The notes beneath the pieces were generated by a model. It did no database searches and was not told the origin of the DNA. It was given only the letters and a program-made list of their open reading frames with translations. From NCBI RefSeq assembly GCF_001280435.1, contig NZ_LBIP01000013.1, positions 1,364,001 through 1,428,000 on the forward strand: 64,000 nt of DNA. Reading direction: 5' to 3'. This DNA is from Mangrovimonas xylaniphaga. Its GTDB lineage: Bacteria; Bacteroidota; Bacteroidia; Flavobacteriales; Flavobacteriaceae. Both the position numbers and the translations under genes were made by a program. The stretch's first letter is position 1, and each line of letters starts with the position of its first letter. Below, piece by piece: positions 25,157 to 34,728 of this stretch.

Positions 25157-26476
25157 TTGAATTTATTTGATCTTTCCCTGCAACTTAACGGATTTCCCAT
25201 TCAAAGGGCACGTATGACCCTAAGAGAAATTCAACAGTACAGCGAACCTGAATTCGAAGCCTATTTGGACCATAGAAAGCAAGCCATTTTTGAATATCAT
25301 GTAAAGCACAATCCATTTTATCGTTCATTTGCCAAAAGAGCTTCTGGCAATTATTGGAACACAGTGCCAATCATAACCAAAAGAGATCTACAACAACCTT
25401 TGGAAGACCGCTTATCTAAAGGATTTGCCATAAAAGATGTTTATGTGAACAAGACCTCAGGATCTTCGGGGGATCCCTTCATTTTTGCCAAGGACAAATT
25501 CTGTCATGCACTAACTTGGGCGGTAATTCAAAATAGGTTTGGATGGCATGGATTGGATTTCAACTCTTCGAAACAGGCTAGGTTTTATGGTATTCCATTG
25601 GACAAAAAAAATTATTACAAAGAACGCTTTAAGGATTATCTTGGAAATCGTTACCGTTTTTCGGTTTTCGACATGAGTGATCAGGCTTTGGAAGCCTGTC
25701 TGAAAAAATTTGAACATACCAAATTTGAATACATCAACGGCTACACCAGCCCCATTGTGCAATTTGCCAAGTTCCTTCAACGAAAAAACATCAATTTGAA
25801 ATCTGTTTGTCCATCACTAAATGCCTGTGTGGTCACTTCAGAGATGCTATTTGATTTAGACAAAACCTTGTTGGAAACGCAATTTGGTGTTCCAGTGGTA
25901 AACGAATATGGCGCTTCGGAATTGGATTTAATTGCCTTTCAAAATCCAAAAGGAGAATGGCAGGTGAATAGCGAAACCCTTTTTGTAGAAATTTTGGATG
26001 AAAACAACCAAAATGTACCTTTAGGAGAAGAAGGACGCATCGTCATCACCTCTCTTTACAACAAGGCACATCCCTTTATCAGATACGATATTGGTGACAT
26101 TGGCGCACTTTCTCCTGAATCCACCATTCAAAAACCCATTTTAAAACAGTTAACAGGAAGAACCAATGATTTTGCCATTTTACCTAGTGGGAAGGTAGCG
26201 GCAGGTTTGACTTTTTATTATATCACCAAAAGTATTATCGAAGATGATGGCAACGTCAAGGAATTTGTCATAGAACAGATAACCCCTGAAACTTTCAAAA
26301 TACTTTATGTTAGTAGCAATCCATTATCAACTGAAAAAACCAAAATTATCAGAACGCAAATGGAGCGTTATTTGGAAAAAGGACTCCATATCCAATTTGA
26401 AAGAAAGGAACGCTTGGAACGCTCCAAAAGCGGCAAACTCAAACAATTTACATCACAAGTAAAGCAACACGCATGA
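25157..26476 (+). CDS. Phenylacetate-CoA ligase-like (adenylate-forming) protein
   Basis: A 439-residue member of the PaaK-like adenylate-forming family that is common in surface-polysaccharide loci, where it probably activates an acyl group for sugar modification. Motifs: KTSGSSGDPF (phosphate loop, about 97-106), NEYGASELD (about 250-258), RYDIGDIG (about 317-324) and SGKLKQF near the C-terminus with the catalytic Lys. The start appears to be TTG at 25157; an in-frame TAA lies five codons upstream and the next ATG would remove the conserved first 20 residues. It is followed by wecB with a 4-bp overlap. Confidence 0.85.
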   Translation: MNLFDLSLQLNGFPIQRARMTLREIQQYSEPEFEAYLDHRKQAIFEYHVKHNPFYRSFAKRASGNYWNTVPIITKRDLQQPLEDRLSKGFAIKDVYVNKTSGSSGDPFIFAKDKFCHALTWAVIQNRFGWHGLDFNSSKQARFYGIPLDKKNYYKERFKDYLGNRYRFSVFDMSDQALEACLKKFEHTKFEYINGYTSPIVQFAKFLQRKNINLKSVCPSLNACVVTSEMLFDLDKTLLETQFGVPVVNEYGASELDLIAFQNPKGEWQVNSETLFVEILDENNQNVPLGEEGRIVITSLYNKAHPFIRYDIGDIGALSPESTIQKPILKQLTGRTNDFAILPSGKVAAGLTFYYITKSIIEDDGNVKEFVIEQITPETFKILYVSSNPLSTEKTKIIRTQMERYLEKGLHIQFERKERLERSKSGKLKQFTSQVKQHA

Positions 26477-27567
26477 TAATTACCATAGTGGCGGGAGCCC
26501 GCCCTAATTTTATGAAAATAGCCCCAATTATTGCGGCCATTCAAAAGAGCAAGCAATCAGGAAAAGATATCCATTACCGTTTGGTACATACTGGGCAACA
26601 CTACGACAAAAATTTGAGTGACACTTTTTTTGAATCGCTTAACATACCTTTTCCCGACAGCAACTTGGAAGTTAAAAGTGGTACCCAAGCAGAGCAAACT
26701 GCCGCCATTATGATTGGTTTTGAAAAGGAACTAAAAGAGCATCCATGTGATTTAGTTTTGGTTGTGGGAGACGTTACCTCAACCATGGCTTGTACCATTG
26801 TGGCAAAAAAAGCACATATTAGTGTGGCCCATGTAGAGGCAGGTATCCGATCTGGAGACATGACCATGCCAGAGGAAATCAATCGTATTGTCACCGACAG
26901 TTTAACCGATTACTTTTTTACTACTTCAAAACACGCCAATAACAACCTAAAACAATTAGGGGTTCCAAAGGAAAAAATCTATTTTGTAGGGAATGTGATG
27001 ATTGATACGCTTCTAAAAAATGAAGCTCGATTTCAAAAGCCAGAATTATGGGACCAATTACATCTAGGAGCTAAAAAGTATTTGGCTTTAACCCTTCACA
27101 GACCGAGCAATGTTGACGAACAAGCAGAACTAAAGAACTTGCTTTCCCTTATTACAAATTTGGGAAAAAATTACCCTATCATTTTTCCAGTACACCCACG
27201 AACAAAACAGGTTTTGGAAGCCATGCACATTAACGCTCCCAACCTTCACTTTGTGGAACCCTTGGGATATTTGGAATTTAATTTTTTGGTAAAACATGCT
27301 TTGGCCGTTTTAACAGACTCCGGTGGCATCACGGAAGAAACCACTGTAATGAACGTTCCCTGTATAACCTTGCGAGAAAATACTGAACGTCCCGAAACCT
27401 GTGAACTTGGCACTAATGTATTAGCGGGAAAAGATCCTAAAAAAATTGAAACTGCCTTCCAAACCCTTCTTTCTGGCAAATGGAAAAACACAACCATTCC
27501 AGAATTATGGGATGGCAAAACCGCTGAACGTATCATCGAGCACCTTATCAACATTTACCAGCTTTGA
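26473..27567 (+). CDS. wecB: UDP-N-acetylglucosamine 2-epimerase (non-hydrolysing)
   Basis: Interconverts UDP-GlcNAc and UDP-ManNAc. The 364-residue length is normal; motifs include VAGARPNFMKIAPI, HTGQHYDKNLSD, VVGDVTSTMA, HVEAGIRSGDMTMPEE (catalytic Glu), LHRPSNVD and LTDSGGITEET. No wecC dehydrogenase is present in the window, so UDP-ManNAc may be used directly, or an oxidase may be encoded elsewhere. The start overlaps the upstream stop as ATGA and the end overlaps the next gene by 4 bp, so the three plus-strand genes form one operon. Confidence 0.93.
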   Translation: MIITIVAGARPNFMKIAPIIAAIQKSKQSGKDIHYRLVHTGQHYDKNLSDTFFESLNIPFPDSNLEVKSGTQAEQTAAIMIGFEKELKEHPCDLVLVVGDVTSTMACTIVAKKAHISVAHVEAGIRSGDMTMPEEINRIVTDSLTDYFFTTSKHANNNLKQLGVPKEKIYFVGNVMIDTLLKNEARFQKPELWDQLHLGAKKYLALTLHRPSNVDEQAELKNLLSLITNLGKNYPIIFPVHPRTKQVLEAMHINAPNLHFVEPLGYLEFNFLVKHALAVLTDSGGITEETTVMNVPCITLRENTERPETCELGTNVLAGKDPKKIETAFQTLLSGKWKNTTIPELWDGKTAERIIEHLINIYQL

Positions 27568-28730
27568 GCAAAGACATTTTAATTATTACCAACTACTTCC
27601 CTCCCGAAACCGGAGCCGCTTCCAACAGGATTTTTCATTTGGCAGAAGGACTTCAAAAAAGAGGATTTCATATATCAGTTTTAACCCCGCTACCCAACTA
27701 CCCCAAAGGCAAGATCTTTGAAGGCTACAAAGGGCATTTTAAGCACACTTCAAAAGAAAACGGAATAACAGTACACAGACTGTGGATTTACGCCAGCAAT
27801 TCCAAGAATAAACTCTTACGGTTGTTTGCCATGCTTTCCTATAGTTTTAGTCTGATATGGTTTTTCATTTGGAACAAGATTCCCCAAAGGGTAATTGTTC
27901 AATCCCCTCCATTATTAGTAGCCTTCACTTGCATGTTTTTTCTTCGTAACAAAAAACGTCAATTGATTTTAAATGTTAGTGATTTATGGCCTATCGCAGG
28001 TTTGGAACTGGGAGCATTTAAAAAGAATTGGAGCTACAGGCTATTAGAATGGATAGAGCACTTTAATTATAGAAATGCCAATTTCATATTAGGGCAGAGC
28101 AATGAAATTCTAACACATATCACTTCTATATATCCGATTAAAAAAACATTTCTATATCGAAACTACCCGGATTTTATTCCTCCTAAAATACCGATCAATT
28201 CCTATGAAAGTCCAAAGATAAAAATGGTCTATGCGGGTTTATTGGGTATTGCTCAAGGCATTCATAAACTTTGTGCCAATTTGGATTATACCAATATCGA
28301 GTTTCACATCTACGGGGCCGGTGCCGAACAGGAAGCTATTGAAACTTTTATCAAAAACAACCCAAAATTACCTATTACATTCCACGGAGAAATTGAACGA
28401 AGCCTTTTGCATCAGGAACTTTTGAAATACGATATCACCATCATCCCGCTTCTCAATAGGATTTATGGTTCTGTACCTTCAAAAATCTTCGAATATGCCA
28501 GGTTGGGGCTTCCAATGCTATATTTTGGTGGAGGTGAAGGAGAAGCTGTAATTAGCAAAAATAATTTGGGATGGATTGCGCCCTCAGGCAACTACGAAAC
28601 ATTGAACAATGTCCTTTCAACTCTAAAAAAGGACAACCTTACACTTGATCATAAAGTCAGCATCCAACAACAAGCAATCAGTGCCTTTGATTTTAGCACA
28701 CAATTAAACCAATTAAGCAAGATCCTTTAA
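27564..28730 (+). CDS. Glycosyltransferase family 4 (WbuB-like)
   Basis: A 388-residue GT-B transferase that adds a sugar during surface-polysaccharide assembly. N-domain: ITNYFPPETGAASNRIFHLA, TPLPNYPKGKIF, NVSDLWPIAGLELG. C-domain: MVYAGLLGIAQGIHKL, HIYGAGAEQEAI, and the donor-binding PSKIFEYARLGLPMLYFGGGE. The WbuB-like group often uses N-acetylated amino sugars, which suits the preceding wecB. Start is TTG (27564-27566) overlapping the wecB TGA. The stop shares the palindrome TTAA with the stop of the convergent sugar transferase gene. Confidence 0.9.
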   Translation: MSKDILIITNYFPPETGAASNRIFHLAEGLQKRGFHISVLTPLPNYPKGKIFEGYKGHFKHTSKENGITVHRLWIYASNSKNKLLRLFAMLSYSFSLIWFFIWNKIPQRVIVQSPPLLVAFTCMFFLRNKKRQLILNVSDLWPIAGLELGAFKKNWSYRLLEWIEHFNYRNANFILGQSNEILTHITSIYPIKKTFLYRNYPDFIPPKIPINSYESPKIKMVYAGLLGIAQGIHKLCANLDYTNIEFHIYGAGAEQEAIETFIKNNPKLPITFHGEIERSLLHQELLKYDITIIPLLNRIYGSVPSKIFEYARLGLPMLYFGGGEGEAVISKNNLGWIAPSGNYETLNNVLSTLKKDNLTLDHKVSIQQQAISAFDFSTQLNQLSKIL

Positions 28731-30085
28731 TAGGCCTTTTCTTCTCCCTGTATAGCGTTTAAAAATGTTCTAAAGATAATTTTCAAGTCCAAGAAAATCG
28801 ACCAGTTCTCAATATAGAATATATCGTATTTAACACGTCCAATAATGTCCTTGTCAGTCTCCACTTCACCTCTATACCCACTTATTTGAGCCAGGCCCGT
28901 AATACCAGGTTTCACAAAATGGCGTACCATGAATTTATCGATTCTTTTGGCGTACATATTGGTATGGCTTACCATATGTGGTCTTGGTCCAACCACCGAC
29001 ATATCTCCAAACAATACATTAAAAAACTGAGGTAATTCGTCAATACTAGTTTTCCGAATAAATTTTCCAACCTTAGTTACGCGTTGATCTCCTCTAGTGG
29101 CCTGATACAAATGTGCATCAGAATTTGGCATCATCGACCTAAACTTATAACAATCGAATTCCCTATAATTAAATCCATTTCTCGACTGCTTAAAAAATAC
29201 AGGTCCTTTGGATTCCAATTTTATTAAAATGGCTATTAATGGAGTTAACCAAGAAAGGATAAAGACAATCACTAAACTTGAGAATAGGATATCAAACCCA
29301 CGTTTTACAAACATATTTATAGACTCTTCCAAAGGGATATTCCGCAAGGACAAAATAGGGATGTAATCATAATATTCGTACTTTAATTTCTTAGAGTATA
29401 TTTCCTTATTGTCTGGTAAAAATTTGAGGATTTTAAGATTGTTATCCGCAAAATCTACGACTTCATTAATTTGGTTATTGCTCAATTCCGAAATAGAACA
29501 ATAAATCTCATCAATCCCCTCATCTAACACATATTGAAAACTTTCCTCTAATGCATTTGCATTTTTCTCCTTGAAAGAAAAGGTTTTTTTATGCTTATAA
29601 CCATATTCTGGATTTTTATTAAAAAACCCCTCAAGTGCCAAGGTTTTTTTATTGGCTCCAAAAATGACTGTATTTCTAAAATTTCCTCCAAACGACACAC
29701 GATACTTTTGCAGCAAGTAATAAATCGTGAATTTAAATACTGATATCAACAAAAACACGATAAAGACATAGGATATAATTGTTTTTGGGTGCAAATTGAA
29801 TTCATAATTATATCCTGAAAAAGCAAACATCAATAATCCAAACAACACTAATTGTTTGATGATCATTGACAAAATAGTCACCTCCCTAGTATAGCGATAT
29901 ACTTCATAAAACCTTGAAGCAACAGACAAAATCACCCATGAAAGAGAAATTATGATTGTAAAAAAAAATGGATCGATATGCCTAAAAAAGATAGATATGG
30001 CAAATCCATTAATAATAGTCAAATCTATTATGTATGAGATTGGTCTAAGATAGCCTGAATATCGTCCTTGTTTAAATGTGTTCAA
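28727..30085 (-). CDS. Polyprenyl-phosphate sugar-1-phosphate transferase (initiating enzyme)
   Basis: Starts repeat-unit synthesis by moving sugar-1-phosphate to undecaprenyl phosphate on the inner membrane. Layout (452 residues): four N-terminal membrane helices, CoA-binding-like Rossmann domain (about 130-250, TVIFGANKKTLALEG), then helix-break-helix near 270-295 and the catalytic bacterial sugar transferase domain with KRGFDILFSS, CYKFRSM, KTSIDELPQFFNVLFGDMS, VGPRPH and KPGITGLAQISG. WcaJ/WbaP type; donor not readable. The start appears to be TTG at 30085 (an in-frame TGA lies 14 codons upstream and no ATG fits). It ends by sharing TTAA with the plus-strand gene. Confidence 0.92.
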   Translation of the reverse strand: MNTFKQGRYSGYLRPISYIIDLTIINGFAISIFFRHIDPFFFTIIISLSWVILSVASRFYEVYRYTREVTILSMIIKQLVLFGLLMFAFSGYNYEFNLHPKTIISYVFIVFLLISVFKFTIYYLLQKYRVSFGGNFRNTVIFGANKKTLALEGFFNKNPEYGYKHKKTFSFKEKNANALEESFQYVLDEGIDEIYCSISELSNNQINEVVDFADNNLKILKFLPDNKEIYSKKLKYEYYDYIPILSLRNIPLEESINMFVKRGFDILFSSLVIVFILSWLTPLIAILIKLESKGPVFFKQSRNGFNYREFDCYKFRSMMPNSDAHLYQATRGDQRVTKVGKFIRKTSIDELPQFFNVLFGDMSVVGPRPHMVSHTNMYAKRIDKFMVRHFVKPGITGLAQISGYRGEVETDKDIIGRVKYDIFYIENWSIFLDLKIIFRTFLNAIQGEEKAY

Positions 30086-30240
30086 ATTATTTAAGTACTT
30101 AAATATTTCACAAAAATAATTAATTCAGCCAACCATGAAGCTTATGATTTAAAAATTAAATTTCTCTTCCATAACAAAAACAGATTGATATTTCCGTATA
30201 ATTCGCGATATAGCAACTAAACTATTTAACAAATTAGGTT

Positions 30241-31002
30241 TTAACTTTTAAAATAACTTATGTTCCACTTCAATATAAATTTGACTATACTCGAAATATT
30301 CCATAAGTTATATTTACTAAAAATATTTTTAGCACTTGTTTCATTAAGATGATGAGTAATTTCAGCCCCTGAGAAACCAATTACTTTTAAACCCCTTTGA
30401 TGTGATTCAAAACATATATCAATATCTTCACAATATAATCGATACCTTTCATCCAATAATGTCTTATCACTTTTCAAAAGACGACTACTTATTAACATAC
30501 AGGCTCCAAGACACCAATCAATATTTGGTCCCTCCATAAATTTTTCATTTTTTGATTTGAGCACACCTGTTCTTTTTAAAATAACTTGTCTAAAATTAGG
30601 AAAGCTCTTCCAAGAAATTTGCAATTCTCCGCTTGGGTATTTTATAACCGGACATATAATACCTATGGATTCATTCTTTTCCATCTCTTCATAAAGAGGA
30701 CTTATAAAGTCTTCTTCAAAATAAGTGTCTGGATTTAACAACAAATAACATTTTGAATCTAAATTAAAATGTCTAATTAAATCATTATTGTTTCTTGAAA
30801 AACTTTCTAACTTATCCTTTTTTAAAACATTAGAAGCATATGGGCTATCTAGTAAAATCTCCGCTGTTCCATCTGTGGATAATGCATCACAAAAAAATAC
30901 TTTATCGACACCTATCCTCAATAAAGAATCTATCAGCTTTTGAATGTATTCTACATGATTATGAGTTACAACTAAAACATTCACATCCTTATTAAAACTC
31001 AT
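30241..31002 (-). CDS. Glycosyltransferase family 2 (rhamnosyltransferase-like)
   Basis: A 253-residue GT-A transferase, short and without membrane segments. NVLVVTHNHVEYIQKLIDSL opens the fold, DALSTDGT is the nucleotide-binding turn, LLLNPDTYFEEDF has the DXD-like metal site and CEDIDICFESHQRG the catalytic ED motif. The pattern resembles WbbL-type rhamnosyltransferases, which fits the rfbBACD genes in the same locus, but donor identity is inferred. It overlaps the upstream GT4 by 11 bp. The 155-bp gap downstream (30086-30240) is AT-rich and holds only a possible TATTTTTG element for the next gene. Confidence 0.85.
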   Translation of the reverse strand: MSFNKDVNVLVVTHNHVEYIQKLIDSLLRIGVDKVFFCDALSTDGTAEILLDSPYASNVLKKDKLESFSRNNNDLIRHFNLDSKCYLLLNPDTYFEEDFISPLYEEMEKNESIGIICPVIKYPSGELQISWKSFPNFRQVILKRTGVLKSKNEKFMEGPNIDWCLGACMLISSRLLKSDKTLLDERYRLYCEDIDICFESHQRGLKVIGFSGAEITHHLNETSAKNIFSKYNLWNISSIVKFILKWNISYFKS

Positions 31003-32041
31003 GAACTATAATATTTTCAATTTTATTCATAAAACCCTCAAAACAATAATTTTTCAAATAAGTTTCTCTACATTTTTCTTTTAAACTAATAAGCTCTTCA
31101 TTTTGACCCAACCAACTCAAGGCTTTGTCAAACCCACTCAAATCCTCACCTATCACACTTGCTACTCCCAAATTCAGTAAATCTTCAATAACCACTTGGT
31201 TGGTACTTATAATTGGAAGCCCATTCATTAATGCTTCAATATAAACCAAAGGATAAACTTCATAATTTTCATCACTTAAAAAAAGTAAAACATCACTTTC
31301 TTTTAAGATTTCATTTTTTTCCTTTTCATCAGATATAGGACCATTATATTTAAAGAAGGAATATCTCAAACCCAATTCCCTGACATCCAAGAGATCATTT
31401 TCAGAAAGTGCGCCTCCAAACACATTCAATTCACAATGAACATTTTTATCGGATAATTCCTTACATATATCTCTTAATCTACCAACTCCCTTTTCCTTTG
31501 AAAGGTTAGATATAAAAATAAAACGAATTCCTAATTCTTTTTTCACTGATAGTCTATCACCACAATAATTATCAGGAAGTGCATTGGGCACTAAAAAAAC
31601 ATTATCACAAAATGGAGATATTAATTCCATTTGCCTTTTATTGATAACGATAATTTTGGACTTAGCAAACAAATGCCTGTTATAAAAGCTTATTTTCTTT
31701 TCCAACCCATTAGCATGGATATGAAGTGTAATATTCTCAGTTCTTTTAAAACAACAAAACAAAAGTATCAAGTCCCTATAATACGCAAATCCTTTAGGTG
31801 TGATATTTAAATAGACAACATCTTCGTTTGAAATACTATATATTTTCTTGAGAAGAGAAAATATATTCATCACCTTTTTAAAACTGAATTTCCCAAAACT
31901 ATTAAAGTTGTTTGCTTGAGCAGTATCAATTTTCCTCAAGATAAATTTATACCTTTCCAAAAACCCATGAAAAATAAAGTTTGAAATAACCTTTACACCA
32001 TTATTAGGTCCAGACAAAGGAAAGACAAAAAACAACTTCAT
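30992..32041 (-). CDS. Glycosyltransferase family 4
   Basis: A 349-residue GT-B transferase. The N-domain begins KLFFVFPLSGPNNGVKVISN; the C-domain has FIFISNLSKEKGVGRLRDI, LNVFGGALSENDLL and the donor site EVYPLVYIEALMNGLPIIST with the EX7E pattern. The protein is rather divergent and very Lys/Asn/Ile-rich because of the low GC. I chose ATG at 32041 rather than a TTG two codons upstream (32047). A good promoter lies at 32151-32184, so this gene may start a transcription unit. Confidence 0.87.
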   Translation of the reverse strand: MKLFFVFPLSGPNNGVKVISNFIFHGFLERYKFILRKIDTAQANNFNSFGKFSFKKVMNIFSLLKKIYSISNEDVVYLNITPKGFAYYRDLILLFCCFKRTENITLHIHANGLEKKISFYNRHLFAKSKIIVINKRQMELISPFCDNVFLVPNALPDNYCGDRLSVKKELGIRFIFISNLSKEKGVGRLRDICKELSDKNVHCELNVFGGALSENDLLDVRELGLRYSFFKYNGPISDEKEKNEILKESDVLLFLSDENYEVYPLVYIEALMNGLPIISTNQVVIEDLLNLGVASVIGEDLSGFDKALSWLGQNEELISLKEKCRETYLKNYCFEGFMNKIENIIVHEF

Positions 32042-32150
32042 ATTCAACTATTTAAAAAATCAGATAACAAAAATTCTTTTATATAGTGAGTAAGAAAGAT
32101 GATATCATGTTTTGGCTATAATTTCGTGGCAATTTATTACAAATTTTAAG

Positions 32151-32184
32151 CAAATTTACATTTATTAAATTTTTAAGCTAACAA
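32151..32184 (-). promoter_or_regulatory. Candidate promoter inside the polysaccharide locus
   Basis: On the minus strand TTTG/TTG (ending at 32182), a 23-bp spacer and a perfect TAAATTTG (32158-32151) match the Bacteroidota consensus. The 168-bp gap 32048-32215 has no gene. It would drive the GT4 and GT2 genes downstream with a leader of about 100 bases. Confidence 0.5.
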
Positions 32185-32215
32185 AGCCGTTTAAAAACTT
32201 TTGATATTAACTCAG

Positions 32216-33442
32216 CTAATAACAAACTTTATTTGAAATTTTCAATTTACTCAAAATAGGAACAATTAAAAAAAACAGCAAATTAACACTTGGCTCATAA
32301 AAGAAGCCTCCAGATATAAATGCCATAGTGAAAATAGTCACCACAAAAAGAATATTGAAACTATCTTTAAAATCAAACCTTAAAAACCTTCTATAAATAA
32401 TAGCGTAAATACATAAGCCCACAACTCCAAAAAAAAGATATAGGTCAATCAAATCCATTCCAGAAATGTATAAGTAATCTTGAAAACTACCGCCTCCAAT
32501 AAAATAATTAGATAAACTCCAATGTGGACCAACATAAGATTTGAATGTTTCCACCAACTTATCATTCCTATATGACGTCAAACTGGATAAAAAACCGTTC
32601 TCTTCATATATCTTATAAAATAACCTAAAAATCTCTATTGCAAAGACCTTAAGCTTCTCATAAAATAAAATAGTAAATATAGAACCAGCTATACCAATAA
32701 ATACAAGAACCTTTTTTCTAGTGAGTTTCGAGGTTAACAGATGATAAATTAAAAAGACAGGGATAAAAAAGAATATCTTCTTAGTGCCTACTAAGAATGA
32801 AGATAAAATCAATATGGATAGTTTAATTAAATCCAATTTATTGAAATTTATCATTAACCTTCTATAATAGTAAAACAATAAAATAATAAAGTAGTAGCTT
32901 GTTTGACCACTCTTACCGAAAAAACCATTGTACCCTAATCTTGAGCCATAATAATAAGTTTTAAAAAGATCTGACCCCGTTAGAAATCCATAGAATATAA
33001 AAAAAACATTAATAAAGAAGATAACTTCAAAAACAACTAAGGCTTTATTTAAATAATCACCCTTTCCAATTAGTGGATAAAAAACAACACAGAAGATTGG
33101 AAAGTATAAGTATTTTCCCAAAAATTCCAAATTTTGTGTAAAGTTTTCAATTCTATCAAGCCCTATTAAAAAAAATTGTCCTAAGACATATATACCAATT
33201 AAAATTAAAATATATAAAACCAGCTTTTTTTGATTGATATAATTTTTCCAATAAATAAACACAAAGGATATCATTAAAACTAGAGCAATTATTTTAGATA
33301 ATGTCGTGTATTTATAAAATACCCATTCAAAATGATGAGCAATCTTTCTTAAAGCATCCCCTAAATAAAAGAATATTATTATAAAAATAAATAAGGTGTA
33401 ATTCCATATCTCAAATTGACATCTAAACTTAGTCTCCATCAT
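32216..33442 (-). CDS. Polytopic membrane protein, polysaccharide polymerase-like
   Basis: A 408-residue protein with about 11-12 membrane helices and a large periplasmic loop near 280-340 (SLTSYRNDKLVETFKSYVG, GGGSFQDYLYISGMDLIDLY). The short loop pattern RND near a Gly-rich stretch and LIDLYLFFGVVG is typical of Wzy/O-antigen-polymerase-like proteins. Sequence too divergent for a firm family; EpsG/Wzy or ligase are the options. Two further proteins of the same general type follow upstream on the same strand. Confidence 0.65.
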   Translation of the reverse strand: MMETKFRCQFEIWNYTLFIFIIIFFYLGDALRKIAHHFEWVFYKYTTLSKIIALVLMISFVFIYWKNYINQKKLVLYILILIGIYVLGQFFLIGLDRIENFTQNLEFLGKYLYFPIFCVVFYPLIGKGDYLNKALVVFEVIFFINVFFIFYGFLTGSDLFKTYYYGSRLGYNGFFGKSGQTSYYFIILLFYYYRRLMINFNKLDLIKLSILILSSFLVGTKKIFFFIPVFLIYHLLTSKLTRKKVLVFIGIAGSIFTILFYEKLKVFAIEIFRLFYKIYEENGFLSSLTSYRNDKLVETFKSYVGPHWSLSNYFIGGGSFQDYLYISGMDLIDLYLFFGVVGLCIYAIIYRRFLRFDFKDSFNILFVVTIFTMAFISGGFFYEPSVNLLFFLIVPILSKLKISNKVCY

Positions 33443-33459
33443 TTACTAATAAAATATCT

Positions 33460-34728
33460 CTAATTATTAAGCACATTGGTTTGACTTTTTGACAAATCTT
33501 TCCAAACCAAAGGCAAAAAAAAGGAAAAAAATACGATACCCTTATTTAACTCTAGAATTGTTTCTGTTATTGAAACACCAAAAAGAATAAACACCAAAAA
33601 TAGACCAAGAAAATTTTTATTTTTAAGAAACACCCAACTAGACAATAACAATATAAATAAGAAATACATACCTATAATGACTCCAAACTTGAGTATTTCC
33701 TCTAAATATTGGTTATGAGGGTTGAAAACTTTACCAAGCTTATTCATCATATACAGTAAAGGGCCATAATCCTTTTCAATATATAGCTTATTAAGTTCAT
33801 TCTGAACCATTTTTGATGACCCATAACCAAACAAAGGCTTGCTTTTTAGTAAATCAATACAACTATCCCATATTAAAAATCTAACACCTCTACCACCCCA
33901 GACTTTTTCAATATTATAGTTATTGTTATAATTAAAAGATTCAAGTAATCTTTGATTTAATGGTTTTGTAAAGAACAAAATTAGGGACAGCCCTGTTATG
34001 GTTATGGCAACCAATAGAACTTTCTTTCTTAAGTATGGAAATTTCCATACCAAATGAACCAATAAAACTACCAATGTAATAAAGGTCAATAGCCATACAA
34101 TTCTGGATGACAATAAAATAATGTAAAAAAATGTTACTGCACTCATAAACAAAAGGATTCTCCTAATTCTTAGTTCAGTAACACTTCGATAATAAAATAT
34201 TGGATATGACAAGGAAAACAACAAATACATGCTCAAATAAGTTGCATGTAAATTTATGTGCATAGAAAATCCGTGATTTACAAACGTGGATGTATCATTA
34301 ACTGATAAATAATCTTTGATTGCAAATAAAAAACATATAGAAGCTGCGACAAAGCCTGCATAAAAGAAAACCATTAATATCTTTCTCCTGGCTAGATAAT
34401 CTGGTTTTATGAAAACCATTGCAATAGGGATAATAACAAAGGATAACTTCTTTTCAAGATCATTGGTAATTCCATTTATTGGAATGTCATAAAAAAAACC
34501 TAGAAAAATTAAAGCATAGAAAAAAAGAAAAAGTAATACGTAATCTTGTCTTAAAATAAAACTCCATCTAGAAAAGCTACTCTCTTTAATAATCATTACT
34601 AACATCAAAATAGTTAAGATATTAGTAAAAATCATTGGAAGAAATATTGCTAAAGGAAACAAATAAAATAAATTTTCATATTTGAAAACTATACCTTTCC
34701 AAAAATCAATCTTAATTGCCCATTTCAT
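33460..34728 (-). CDS. O-antigen ligase/polymerase family protein (Wzy_C-like)
   Basis: A 422-residue protein with about 12 membrane helices. The large periplasmic loop (about 255-340) carries GGRGVRFLIWDSCIDLLKSKP, GYGSSKMVQNEL and NPHNQYLEEILKFGVIIGMY, which is the O-antigen ligase (Wzy_C) pattern with the conserved His in PHNQYL. It probably joins the finished glycan to lipid A core or polymerises repeat units. It overlaps the next upstream gene by 17 bp. Confidence 0.82.
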   Translation of the reverse strand: MKWAIKIDFWKGIVFKYENLFYLFPLAIFLPMIFTNILTILMLVMIIKESSFSRWSFILRQDYVLLFLFFYALIFLGFFYDIPINGITNDLEKKLSFVIIPIAMVFIKPDYLARRKILMVFFYAGFVAASICFLFAIKDYLSVNDTSTFVNHGFSMHINLHATYLSMYLLFSLSYPIFYYRSVTELRIRRILLFMSAVTFFYIILLSSRIVWLLTFITLVVLLVHLVWKFPYLRKKVLLVAITITGLSLILFFTKPLNQRLLESFNYNNNYNIEKVWGGRGVRFLIWDSCIDLLKSKPLFGYGSSKMVQNELNKLYIEKDYGPLLYMMNKLGKVFNPHNQYLEEILKFGVIIGMYFLFILLLSSWVFLKNKNFLGLFLVFILFGVSITETILELNKGIVFFSFFLPLVWKDLSKSQTNVLNN

